From contig CAYRNC010000016.1 of the NCBI GenBank assembly GCA_964425645.1, forward strand, positions 1 to 30,345: a stretch of 30,345 nt of DNA. Direction: 5' to 3'. The notes beneath the pieces were generated by a model. It ran no database searches. It was given only the letters and a program-made list of their open reading frames with translations, and had not been told where the DNA came from. The translations under genes were made by a program, and so were the position numbers. Source of the stretch: CAYRNC01 sp964425645 (lineage in GTDB: Bacteria > Bacillota > Clostridia > Peptostreptococcales > Anaerovoracaceae). Positions 1 to 8,125 of this stretch are shown piece by piece (position 1 is the first letter of the stretch; the number at the start of each line of letters is the position of its first letter).

Positions 1-1
1 C

Positions 2-928
2 GGCGACAGATCGCGGAAGGCAACGCTTGTAGACTATGGATTCAGACTGCCGTCTGCATTGGATAACAGACCCCTGGAATTTTCGGAATTTGAATCCCTT
101 ATCAATCAGATCGTGTATGTGAGTGCAACACCGTCAGGTTATGAAAAAGAAAAGAGCAGGGGCATTGTAGCAGAGCAGGTTATACGCCCGACAGGACTTC
201 TTGATCCTTGGATAGAGGTTAGAAAGACAGAAGGGCAAATTGATGATCTCATAAAAGAAATCAATAAGGTCACGAAAAAGAACGAAAGGGTTCTAGTGAC
301 TACCCTTACAAAAAAGATGTCGGAGGGACTAACTGAATATCTGGGTAATGCAGGGATAAAAGTGCGTTATCTTCATTCAGAAGTGGAAACCCTGGAGCGC
401 ATGGAGATACTCAGGGATTTGCGGCTTGGAGTTTTTGATGTTCTAGTGGGGATCAATCTGCTAAGAGAGGGCCTAGATTTGCCTGAAGTCTCACTAGTCG
501 CCATATTAGATGCGGATAAGCAGGGCTTTCTGCGCACGGAAACTTCATTGATACAGACGATAGGAAGGGCCGCAAGAAATGCAGATGGGAAAGTTATAAT
601 GTATGCTGATCGAAAAAGTGATGCGATGGAAAACGCGATAAGCGAAACGAAACGCCGCCGCAGCATTCAACAAAAGTACAATGAACATCACGGCATAACG
701 CCCAGAACAGTTCAAAAATCTGTTCGTGCCGTGATTGAAGCTACTAAAGCCGTTGAGGAGTCCGCGAATTATTATCGCGGAAAATCTCCTTTGGAGCTGA
801 CAAAAAAGGAATTAGCCGATTACATTCGTTTGCTGGAAAAAGAGATGAAGCAGGCCGCAGCCGATCTTCAGTTTGAAAGGGCTGCAGAACTCAGGGACAG
901 AATATTCGAATACAAATTAAAACAGTAG
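2..928 (+). CDS. uvrB: UvrABC excinuclease subunit B (5' truncated by window edge)
   Basis: This is the C-terminal 308 residues of UvrB, the DNA-damage verification helicase-like subunit of nucleotide excision repair. The frame is open from base 2, so the gene starts before the window; about half of a typical 650-670 residue UvrB is missing. The fragment opens with the conserved GDRSRKATLVDYGFRLPSAL stretch, then shows helicase motif V (GINLLREGLDLPE), motif VI (QTIGRAARN) and a C-terminal UVR domain (LEKEMKQAAADLQFERAAELRD) that contacts UvrA or UvrC. The ATP-binding motif I would be upstream and is not visible. The uvrA gene follows 11 bases later on the same strand, so the two are almost certainly one transcript. 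A TTG at base 59 is internal and is not the real start. Identification is secure. Confidence 0.97.
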   Translation, partial: GDRSRKATLVDYGFRLPSALDNRPLEFSEFESLINQIVYVSATPSGYEKEKSRGIVAEQVIRPTGLLDPWIEVRKTEGQIDDLIKEINKVTKKNERVLVTTLTKKMSEGLTEYLGNAGIKVRYLHSEVETLERMEILRDLRLGVFDVLVGINLLREGLDLPEVSLVAILDADKQGFLRTETSLIQTIGRAARNADGKVIMYADRKSDAMENAISETKRRRSIQQKYNEHHGITPRTVQKSVRAVIEATKAVEESANYYRGKSPLELTKKELADYIRLLEKEMKQAAADLQFERAAELRDRIFEYKLKQ

Positions 929-939
929 CAGGAGGACAA

Positions 940-3780
940 ATGACAAGAGATATCATCATAAAAGGGGCCAGTGAGCATAATTTAAAAAATATAGATCTGT
1001 GTATTCCAAGGGATAAAATGATTGTTATAACAGGCCTTTCAGGTTCGGGGAAATCATCGCTTGCCTTTGACACTATCTATGCAGAGGGACAAAGGCGCTA
1101 TGTAGAAAGTCTTTCCGCTTACGCCAGACAGTTTTTGGGGCAGATGAAAAAGCCCGACGTCGAGTATATTGAGGGACTGTCCCCGGCTATTTCAATAGAC
1201 CAAAAAACCTCCGGCCGAAATCCACGCTCGACTGTGGGTACAGTCACGGAAATCCATGATTATCTAAGACTTTTATATGCCAGAATCGGGGTCCCCCATT
1301 GCCCGGTATGCGGAGAAAGGATTGCAAGCCAAACCGTGGATCAGATCGTGGATCATCTGACACATCTGGGGGAAGGAAGCAGGCTGACTCTGTTGGCTCC
1401 TGTTGTGCGGGACAGAAAAGGAGAACATGGGAAAATTCTTGAACGCATACGTAAAGAAGGGTTTGTCAGAGCTAGAATCGATGGAGATATCGTAAGCCTG
1501 TACGATGATGAGATTAAATTGGAAAGAAATATAAAGCACACCATAGAGATAGTGGTAGATCGGATAGCGGTGAAAAGCGGAGTGAGAAGCAGATTGGCGG
1601 AGGCAGTGGAACTTTGCATATCCCATGGAGACGGTCTTGTATCGGTATTGAAAGATAAGAATACCGACCCTTTGATATTCAGCACAAAAATGGCTTGTCC
1701 GGAGCACGGTTTCGGAATAGAGGAACTTACACCTCGTATGTTTTCTTTTAACAGCCCGTTCGGAGCCTGTGCCGTATGTAACGGGCTCGGTTTTATTTCG
1801 CAGATTGATCCGGAAAAAATCATAACCCGGAAAGATCTGTCCATTCCCAAAGGGGCTCTAGCCAATGTTTTTGCATCTATGGAAATATCCGGATTTTATC
1901 GCCAGATGATAGATGCTTTGGCGAAGGATCACGGCATCGATATCAATGCTCCATACAAAGATTTGCCAACCGCTTTTAAAAACGAACTTCTTTACGGGAC
2001 AGGCAGCCGTAAGCTCGAATATTACTATGAAAGCCGCAACAATAATTCCCGCTCTTATCGCAATCACCCTTTTGAAGGGGTGATAAATAATTTGGAACGA
2101 AGATACAAAGAAACGAATTCAGATTATATAAAGGATAAAATGCAGGAGTACATGAGCATAACAGCCTGTGAAGCCTGCAAAGGAAAAAGACTCAGACCCG
2201 AAGTTTTGGCAGTCACGGTGGGGGGGAAGAACATTGCAGAATTCTCAGATCTTTCCGTAAGGGGGGCGCTAAACCGCATCGACTCGAATTTTAATCTGTC
2301 ACAAAAGGATAGTCTGATTGCGAAGCAGGTCTTAAAGGAAATAAGGGCACGGCTGGGATTTTTAGCCGATGTCGGGTTGGATTACCTGACGCTTTCACGT
2401 TCTGCGGCTACACTTTCCGGAGGAGAATCTCAAAGAATACGTTTGGCGACGCAGATCGGTTCAAGTCTCGTCGGAGTGCTTTATATTCTGGATGAGCCCA
2501 GCATAGGCCTGCATCAAAAGGATAATGCCAGATTGCTGTCCTCACTGAGAAGCTTAACGGACCTTGGAAATACCTTGATCATTGTTGAGCACGACGAGGA
2601 AACTATGTATGCTGCCGATCACATCATTGATATGGGTCCCGGTGCAGGTGTTCACGGCGGAGAGGTAGTAGCCGAAGGAACGGTGGAGCAGATAAAGGCA
2701 AACAAAAATTCTTTGACCGGAAGCTATCTCCGAGGTGAGAAGTTTATTCCCGTTCCCGATGAAAGAAGGCGGGGGAACGGAAAATCGCTATGGGTCATGG
2801 GGGCCTCAGAAAACAATCTTAAAAACATCGATGTGGAATTTCCCCTGGGGCGATTCATCTGCGTTACCGGGGTCTCGGGCTCCGGGAAAAGCACGCTTGT
2901 AAACGGAACCCTTCATAAAGCCATAGCGTCCAGAATTCATCGGACAAAAGAAAAGGCCGGTAGTTATAAGGATATTTTGGGTTTAGAACATCTGGACAAG
3001 GTTGTTAATATAGATCAATCCCCGATAGGCAGAACCCCCCGTTCAAATCCGGCTACCTACACCGGGGTATTTACTCCTATACGCGAGCTGTTTTCAAAGC
3101 TGCCTGAATCGAAAATGCGGGGTTATAATAAAGGAAGGTTCAGCTTTAACGTGAGAGGAGGCAGATGCGAGGCCTGTTCGGGGGACGGAATTATAAGGAT
3201 TGGAATGCACTTTCTGCCGGATGTTTATGTTCCCTGTGAAGTGTGTAAGGGGAGGAGGTACAATAAAGAAACTTTGGAGGTGAAATACAGGGGTAAAAAT
3301 ATTTACGATGTTCTCAATATGAATGTATCCGAAGCCATGGATTTCTTCAAAAATATTCCTTCTGTAGTAAAGCAGCTTGGGACCCTGTACGAGGTTGGTT
3401 TAGGCTATATCAGACTCGGACAGCCGTCAACCCAGCTCTCAGGAGGTGAGGCGCAAAGGGTCAAACTTGCTGCGGAGCTGTCTAAACGGAGCACAGGCAA
3501 GACGCTTTATATCCTCGATGAGCCCACAACCGGCCTTCATTTTGACGATGTGTATAAACTCATCAAGGTTTTAACACGCCTTGTGGATACGGGAAATACA
3601 GTCGTGGTAATCGAGCATAATCTGGATGTTATTAAAATTGCAGATACCGTTATCGACCTTGGCCCTGAGGGTGGGGATCGAGGGGGCTATGTTATCGCAT
3701 GCTGCACTCCGGAGGAGCTGATAAAAATTCCCGGCTCTTATACGGGTGAAGCCATAAAAAGAGTTCTGTTTAACCGATGA
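940..3780 (+). CDS. uvrA: UvrABC excinuclease subunit A
   Basis: UvrA is the DNA-damage sensor ATPase of nucleotide excision repair; it forms a dimer and loads UvrB. At 946 residues it is full length. It shows the tandem ABC layout: first Walker A GLSGSGKSS (residues 32-40), first signature LSGGESQ (from 492), second Walker A GVSGSGKST (around 644-652) and second signature LSGGEAQ (from 833). Zinc-binding cysteine pairs are present at 121/124 with a second pair near 253/276, and the C-terminal zinc module uses C743, C746, C766 and C769. The ATG at 940 has an AGGAGG ribosome binding site at 930-935. It follows uvrB by 11 bases. No SOS-type operator can be judged because the operon start is outside the window. 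Confidence 0.98.
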   Translation: MTRDIIIKGASEHNLKNIDLCIPRDKMIVITGLSGSGKSSLAFDTIYAEGQRRYVESLSAYARQFLGQMKKPDVEYIEGLSPAISIDQKTSGRNPRSTVGTVTEIHDYLRLLYARIGVPHCPVCGERIASQTVDQIVDHLTHLGEGSRLTLLAPVVRDRKGEHGKILERIRKEGFVRARIDGDIVSLYDDEIKLERNIKHTIEIVVDRIAVKSGVRSRLAEAVELCISHGDGLVSVLKDKNTDPLIFSTKMACPEHGFGIEELTPRMFSFNSPFGACAVCNGLGFISQIDPEKIITRKDLSIPKGALANVFASMEISGFYRQMIDALAKDHGIDINAPYKDLPTAFKNELLYGTGSRKLEYYYESRNNNSRSYRNHPFEGVINNLERRYKETNSDYIKDKMQEYMSITACEACKGKRLRPEVLAVTVGGKNIAEFSDLSVRGALNRIDSNFNLSQKDSLIAKQVLKEIRARLGFLADVGLDYLTLSRSAATLSGGESQRIRLATQIGSSLVGVLYILDEPSIGLHQKDNARLLSSLRSLTDLGNTLIIVEHDEETMYAADHIIDMGPGAGVHGGEVVAEGTVEQIKANKNSLTGSYLRGEKFIPVPDERRRGNGKSLWVMGASENNLKNIDVEFPLGRFICVTGVSGSGKSTLVNGTLHKAIASRIHRTKEKAGSYKDILGLEHLDKVVNIDQSPIGRTPRSNPATYTGVFTPIRELFSKLPESKMRGYNKGRFSFNVRGGRCEACSGDGIIRIGMHFLPDVYVPCEVCKGRRYNKETLEVKYRGKNIYDVLNMNVSEAMDFFKNIPSVVKQLGTLYEVGLGYIRLGQPSTQLSGGEAQRVKLAAELSKRSTGKTLYILDEPTTGLHFDDVYKLIKVLTRLVDTGNTVVVIEHNLDVIKIADTVIDLGPEGGDRGGYVIACCTPEELIKIPGSYTGEAIKRVLFNR

Positions 3781-3808
3781 AGGTATTTCAATTTATTTGC
3801 ATCGAAAA

Positions 3809-3837
3809 TTGACGCGGGTTTGAAATCGGGCTACAAT
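3809..3837 (+). promoter_or_regulatory. Sigma-A promoter for pncB
   Basis: A -35 box TTGACG (3809-3814) and a -10 box TACAAT (3832-3837) are separated by exactly 17 bases, each one base from consensus. Transcription would begin near 3844, giving a short leader of about 24 bases before pncB. It lies in the 87-base gap after uvrA. No clear intrinsic terminator for uvrA is visible in that gap. Confidence 0.82.
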
Positions 3838-3867
3838 ATAGGTTAGCGGTTACAGAAAGGACAAGTC

Positions 3868-5298
3868 ATGATAAAACAAATAAACATGACCATGCTCACG
3901 GATTTTTACGAGTTGACCATGGCCAATGGCTATTATGAAAAAGGACTTAAAAATCAGATCGCATACTTTGATATGTTCTTCCGCAAGATTCCTGATGAAG
4001 GGGGCTTTGCCATCATAGCCGGACTGGAGCAGCTGATTCGGTGTTTGCAATCTCTTCGCTTTGAAGAGACTGATATAGAATACTTAAAGGACAAGGGGAT
4101 ATTCAGCAAAGGGTTTTTGGATTATCTGCGTCATTTTGAATTTCAGTGCGATGTATTTGCGGTCCCCGAAGGAACGCCTGTATTTCCCGGAGAACCGCTG
4201 ATTACGGTCAAGGGCCCTGTAATTCAGGCACAATTTATAGAAACAATACTTCTTTTAACAATGAACTATCAAAGTCTAATAGCCACAAAGGCAAATCGCA
4301 TTGTCAGGGCTGCCGAAGGCAGGGGTATTATGGAATTCGGAACCAGAAGGGCTCATGGATCCTCAAGCGCCATTCACGGGGCAAGGGCTGCCTATATTGC
4401 AGGTTGTACGGGTACCTCCTGTGTCATTGCTGGAAGGGACCATGGAATTCCCGCCATGGGAACCATGGCCCATAGTTGGGTGCAAATGTTTGAAAATGAA
4501 TATGATGCTTTTAAAGCATACGCGGAACTTTATCCCGACAACTGCATTTTATTGGTAGATACTTATAATACGCTAAAGTCAGGCATCCCCAATGCGATAA
4601 AGGTTTTCAGGGAAATGAGGCCAAAAAAGATGGGGATTCGCATCGATAGCGGGGATATCACCTATCTGACTAAAAGAGCAAGAAGAATGATGGACGAGGC
4701 AGGTCTTGCGGAATGCGACATAGTAGTATCCAATTCCTTTGACGAATATCTGATTCGCGACGTTATAAGGCAAGGGGCAAGCATCAACTCATTTGGCGTG
4801 GGGGAAAGGCTCATTACAGCCAGATCCGAACCGGTATTCGGCGGCGTCTATAAAATGGTTGCAATTGAAAAGGACGGAAAGGTTATCCCCAAAATTAAAA
4901 TCAGCGATAATATTGAAAAGATTACAACACCCGGATTTAAGACCCTGTACCGATTATATGATAACGACACAAAAAAAGCCATTGCAGATGTAATAACTCT
5001 TGACGGGGAAGTAATTCCAGAGGGAAGGGATTACGAAATTTTCGATCCGCAGTTTATATGGAAACGAAAAACTCTTCGCAATTTCAAGGCTAAAAACCTG
5101 AGAAGGCAGATTTTCAAAAATGGTGAATCTGTCTATAAGTCTCCCCCTATTGAAGAGATAAGGGCATATTGCCTTTCGCAAATAGATACGCTGTGGGATG
5201 AAATTCTTAGATTTGAAAACCCGCATAAATACTATGTGGACCTGTCACAAGAGCTTTGGGATGTTAAAACCGGGTTAATTAAATCCCATAAGTATTGA
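3868..5298 (+). CDS. pncB: Nicotinate phosphoribosyltransferase
   Basis: This enzyme joins nicotinic acid to PRPP to make nicotinate mononucleotide, the first step of the Preiss-Handler NAD salvage route, with ATP hydrolysis. The 476-residue length fits the longer Gram-positive form of the family. Diagnostic stretches are TDFYELTMANGY (11-22), EFGTRRAHG (from residue 156, PRPP and substrate binding) and GTMAHSW, whose His202 corresponds to the transiently phosphorylated histidine of the family. The ATG at 3868 follows an AGAAAGGA site (3854-3861) and a consensus promoter. The downstream ilvE start is 62 bases after the stop, so the two are probably co-transcribed, although they have no obvious pathway link. 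Identification is secure at family level. Confidence 0.95.
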   Translation: MIKQINMTMLTDFYELTMANGYYEKGLKNQIAYFDMFFRKIPDEGGFAIIAGLEQLIRCLQSLRFEETDIEYLKDKGIFSKGFLDYLRHFEFQCDVFAVPEGTPVFPGEPLITVKGPVIQAQFIETILLLTMNYQSLIATKANRIVRAAEGRGIMEFGTRRAHGSSSAIHGARAAYIAGCTGTSCVIAGRDHGIPAMGTMAHSWVQMFENEYDAFKAYAELYPDNCILLVDTYNTLKSGIPNAIKVFREMRPKKMGIRIDSGDITYLTKRARRMMDEAGLAECDIVVSNSFDEYLIRDVIRQGASINSFGVGERLITARSEPVFGGVYKMVAIEKDGKVIPKIKISDNIEKITTPGFKTLYRLYDNDTKKAIADVITLDGEVIPEGRDYEIFDPQFIWKRKTLRNFKAKNLRRQIFKNGESVYKSPPIEEIRAYCLSQIDTLWDEILRFENPHKYYVDLSQELWDVKTGLIKSHKY

Positions 5299-5360
5299 AA
5301 TGCCCGCAGGGAATGAAAGGCCGGTACGGTCAAAAAATAAATGAAATTGAAGGTGAGCGA

Positions 5361-6428
5361 ATGAAGTATGAATTCACAATGAAAAAAACAGATAGCCCTA
5401 AGCCCAAGCCCCCTCTCGATAACCTGGAGTTTGGTACAGTATTTACCGATCATATGTTCATGATGAATTATTCAATCGGCAAAGGTTGGCATCAGGGAAG
5501 AATAGTGCCCTATGCTGCGATTTCATTAGATCCTGCAGCAGCTGTTTTCCATTATGCCCAGGAGATGTTCGAGGGCCTTAAGGCCTATAAGACACATGAT
5601 GGACGAATTTTGTTGTTTCGCCCCGATATGAACGAAAAAAGGGCGAGCATTACGGCTGAAAGGCTATGTATACCGAGGCTGCCGGAGGGTCTCATGATTG
5701 AAGCAATAAATGCCTTAGTTCTGACGGATAAAGATTGGATACCGGATAAGAAGGGGACATCCCTTTATATCAGGCCCTTTATCATAGCGACAGAGGCATT
5801 TTTAGGTGTCAGGGAATCCCATCATTATCTTTTCTCAATAATATTGTCGCCTGTGGGACCTTATTATAAAGAGGGCCTTCTTCCTACAAAGATATATGTA
5901 GAGGATGAATATGTTCGGGCTGTCCATGGGGGAACTGGCTGTGCAAAGGTAGGAGGAAATTACGCATCAGGCCTTAAATCACAGGAAAAAGCGCAAAAGC
6001 GCGGCTACGCCCAGGTGTTATGGTTAGATGGGGTTGAAAGAAAATACGTGGAGGAGATCGGAACGTCTAATGCTTTTTTCATTATCGACGATGAAATCAT
6101 TACAGCACCTTTGGGGGGCAGCATACTGCCGGGCATAACAAGGGATTCGGTGATAGCTCTTTTAAATAAATGGGGGAAGAAAGTTTCGGAAAGATCTTTA
6201 ACCATACAGGAAGTTTACGACGCCCATAAATCGGGAAAATTGAAGGAAGTGTTTGCAACAGGCACCGCTGCGGTCATATCACCTGTGGGCGAGCTTTGCT
6301 GGGAAGGTAAAAAGATAGTAATAAATGAAGGGGAAATCGGCCCTGTTTCCCGGGAATTGTATGATGAGCTCACGGGGATACAGCTGGGGACAAGAGAAGA
6401 TATTTTCCGTTGGACGGTAGAAGTTTAA
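5361..6428 (+). CDS. ilvE: Branched-chain amino acid aminotransferase
   Basis: This PLP-dependent fold type IV enzyme catalyses the last step of valine, leucine and isoleucine synthesis and the first of their breakdown, using 2-oxoglutarate/glutamate. The 355-residue protein belongs to the longer BCAT subgroup related to eukaryotic enzymes. The PLP lysine is K196 in GTGCAKVGGNYA; other family signatures are FHYAQEMFEGLKAY (63-76), LYIRPF near 135-140 and EIGTSNAFF further on. The frame is open upstream to 5295, but the ATG at 5361 is chosen because it has an AAGGTGAG site a few bases before it and the protein then begins at the usual position for the family. It follows pncB by 62 bases, probably in the same transcript. 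Confidence 0.95.
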   Translation: MKYEFTMKKTDSPKPKPPLDNLEFGTVFTDHMFMMNYSIGKGWHQGRIVPYAAISLDPAAAVFHYAQEMFEGLKAYKTHDGRILLFRPDMNEKRASITAERLCIPRLPEGLMIEAINALVLTDKDWIPDKKGTSLYIRPFIIATEAFLGVRESHHYLFSIILSPVGPYYKEGLLPTKIYVEDEYVRAVHGGTGCAKVGGNYASGLKSQEKAQKRGYAQVLWLDGVERKYVEEIGTSNAFFIIDDEIITAPLGGSILPGITRDSVIALLNKWGKKVSERSLTIQEVYDAHKSGKLKEVFATGTAAVISPVGELCWEGKKIVINEGEIGPVSRELYDELTGIQLGTREDIFRWTVEV

Positions 6429-6454
6429 CGTATCTTTGAGAGGAAGAACTACAT

Positions 6455-7390
6455 ATGATGGTCAAAAGGGGAAGCTATTGCAGCAGCAATGGTATTGATA
6501 CCATATCATATACAGTGTACGAGCCATCTTATAAACCCGTCGGAATATTGCAGATCGGCCACGGAATGAGCGAACACATAGGGCGCTATAGAAATTTCGC
6601 CGATCACTTTACAAGACTGGGATTTGTTGTTTGCGGAAATGATCATCTGGGACATGGTGAAAGTGTAGCTTCTGCAGATGATTTCGGATATTTCGGCAGT
6701 GAAAAAGGATGGCTGCATCTTGTCGATGATATGCGTATGCTGACAAACAAAATGGTAGAGGATTATCCGGAGATCCCTTGTTTTCTGATGGGTTACAGCA
6801 TGGGCTCTTTATTGGCGCGTGCATACATCTCCTGTTACGGGGAGGACCTTTCGGGCGTAATCCTTATGGGTACAAGCGGGAGCACTTTAATGACAGCTTT
6901 GACAAGGCCCCTTATCAGGGCTATATCGGTTGTTAAAGGCGAGCGTTATCGAAGTTCGTTTCTTTATGTGTTAGCCTTCGGCAATTATACAAAGAAATAT
7001 AGATGGGAAAAAGACAGGCTTTGCTGGATGACCCAAAATCAAGAGGCATTGGAGCAATTCCGCAGGGATCCCAAATGCAATTTCATGTTTACGGTGGCCG
7101 GGGTCAAGGATCTGGTTGATATAATGAAGTATGTATCTCGCAGGAGATGGGCGCAAAAATTACCCCGAAGACTTCCCGTATTGCTGGTGTCAGGAGAAAT
7201 GGACCCGGTGGGGGATTATACAAAAGGGGTGAATCAAGTATACCGGGTTCTCAGAAACGCGGGAATGCGCGATGTCAATATAAAGATATATAAAGACAGC
7301 AGGCATGAATTATTCAGCGAACCCGGAAAAAAAGAACTTTACGATGATATCCACCGATGGCTGAAGCTGCATTCTTCACTTCGGTATTAA
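6455..7390 (+). CDS. Alpha/beta hydrolase, monoacylglycerol lipase / lysophospholipase type
   Basis: A 311-residue cytoplasmic serine hydrolase of the S33-like (Hydrolase_4) group. The predicted catalytic triad is complete: S115 in the nucleophile elbow GYSMGS (113-118), D250 in SGEMDP and H284 in DSRHEL. The oxyanion-loop region GHGMSEHIGRY (36-45) and DHLGHGES (63-70) match the monoacylglycerol lipase/lysophospholipase pattern. Family members cleave acyl esters of glycerol or lysophospholipids; the true substrate cannot be read from sequence. No signal peptide is visible. The start is one of two adjacent ATGs (6455 or 6458) behind a GAGGAAG site. The gene lies 26 bases after ilvE on the same strand, so it is likely part of the pncB-ilvE transcript. 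Confidence 0.85.
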   Translation: MMVKRGSYCSSNGIDTISYTVYEPSYKPVGILQIGHGMSEHIGRYRNFADHFTRLGFVVCGNDHLGHGESVASADDFGYFGSEKGWLHLVDDMRMLTNKMVEDYPEIPCFLMGYSMGSLLARAYISCYGEDLSGVILMGTSGSTLMTALTRPLIRAISVVKGERYRSSFLYVLAFGNYTKKYRWEKDRLCWMTQNQEALEQFRRDPKCNFMFTVAGVKDLVDIMKYVSRRRWAQKLPRRLPVLLVSGEMDPVGDYTKGVNQVYRVLRNAGMRDVNIKIYKDSRHELFSEPGKKELYDDIHRWLKLHSSLRY

Positions 7391-7441
7391 CTTCATAAAG
7401 AATGTAAATGCATTCGAGTGGGTAAAAACAAGCATAACAAG

Positions 7442-7486
7442 CCCTCCCTCCGAATAAGGTTAAGTAATGATTTTTGCGGAGGGGGG
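7442..7486 (+). promoter_or_regulatory. Hairpin covering the ribosome binding site of the prcB-like gene
   Basis: CCTCCCTCCG (7443-7452) can pair with CGGAGGGGGG (7477-7486) as a 10-bp stem with one G-U pair and a 24-base loop. The 3' arm is the Shine-Dalgarno region of the gene starting at 7496. The stem is followed by AGTTTTATTG, so it could also act as a weak terminator for the upstream operon, or as a switch for translation. The pairing is seen directly; a regulatory function is inference. Confidence 0.45.
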
Positions 7487-7495
7487 AGTTTTATT

Positions 7496-7975
7496 GTGAG
7501 CGGAATAGGATTAAAAAACAAGCTCGCCAAACCTAAATTGAAGAATATCCTGATCCTCTTGATCATAGCGTTGCTGGTCGCGGGTCTGGCTTGGGGCGGG
7601 CAACGTTTTTTTAAGGGCGACAAGGGCGTAAATTTCAAAATACTCAGCGAAGAGGAAATACCCAAACAGATTGCCGGCAGCATAATACCGGAATACAGGC
7701 AGCTGGAACGGGCGCTTTCATGTGTTATTGATGGTAAGGTATACGTAATAGCCACAAGAGGGGAAAAGCCGACTTCCGGCTACGAAATTAAAATTGACCG
7801 GATGACCCTGGAGGAGGGAAATGACGGTTCTGTTTTAAAAGTGTTTGTGAAATTTTCGGACCCTCAACCCGGTCTTTCTTTGACCCAAGTATTGACATAT
7901 CCGTTGCAGGTTGCGGAAACTGAGCTTGAAAAACTGCCGGATCAAATTCAATTAAAAGTGCAATATGTAGATTAG
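7496..7975 (+). CDS. Membrane-anchored PrcB_C-domain protein
   Basis: A 159-residue protein with a short basic N-terminus, one membrane segment (about residues 16-34, ILILLIIALLVAGLAWG with flanking lysines) and an outward-facing domain. The C-terminal part (about 82-157) begins KVYVIATRGEKPTSGYEI and has the GxKPTxGY turn typical of the PrcB C-terminal domain, named from the Treponema protease complex in which PrcB accompanies the protease PrtP. Its biochemical role is not known to me. The frame is open to a GTG at 7418, but the GTG at 7496 is preferred because an exceptional GCGGAGGGGGGAG site sits just before it and the upstream residues look noncoding. An S41 protease is encoded about 6 kb downstream, so a protease-partner role is possible but unproven. 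Confidence 0.72.
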   Translation: MSGIGLKNKLAKPKLKNILILLIIALLVAGLAWGGQRFFKGDKGVNFKILSEEEIPKQIAGSIIPEYRQLERALSCVIDGKVYVIATRGEKPTSGYEIKIDRMTLEEGNDGSVLKVFVKFSDPQPGLSLTQVLTYPLQVAETELEKLPDQIQLKVQYVD

Positions 7976-8065
7976 AATACGGCAAGCGTCAGAAATTAAT
8001 AGAACCTGTTAAGCAGGTCCAGTGAACAAGTAGGCGGACATTTACCGGAACGTTAAATCAATATA

Positions 8066-8094
8066 TTGACACCGGCCCCATTAAATGGTATGAT
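8066..8094 (+). promoter_or_regulatory. Sigma-A promoter for the MinD-like gene, with palindromes
   Basis: A perfect -35 box TTGACA (8066-8071) and a near-perfect -10 box TATGAT (8089-8094) are 17 bases apart. Transcription would start near 8101, about 25 bases before the ATG at 8126. The spacer contains an 11-base palindrome CCATTAAATGG (8078-8088). CCGGCCCC (8072-8079) is repeated inverted as GGGGCCGG (8108-8115) across the -10 box. These could be an operator, though no regulator is identified. Confidence 0.85.
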
Positions 8095-8125
8095 TGGCTA
8101 AAACGAGGGGGCCGGGTTCTGCTAT

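Noticed and set aside
3775..3804. Possible uvrA terminator (CGATG / CATCG arms)
   Set aside because: Five-base arms with a 20-base loop and no T-run.
5295..5360. N-terminal extension of ilvE beginning inside the pncB stop
   Set aside because: No ribosome binding site precedes it, the extra residues do not resemble the family, and the ATG at 5361 has a good site.
7418..7495. Longer prcB-like protein from a GTG at 7418
   Set aside because: The added residues would be encoded by the hairpin and ribosome binding site region; the GTG at 7496 is much better placed.
8004..8018. Small hairpin ACCTG-TTAAG-CAGGT after the prcB-like gene
   Set aside because: Only five base pairs and no T-run, so it is not supportable as a terminator.
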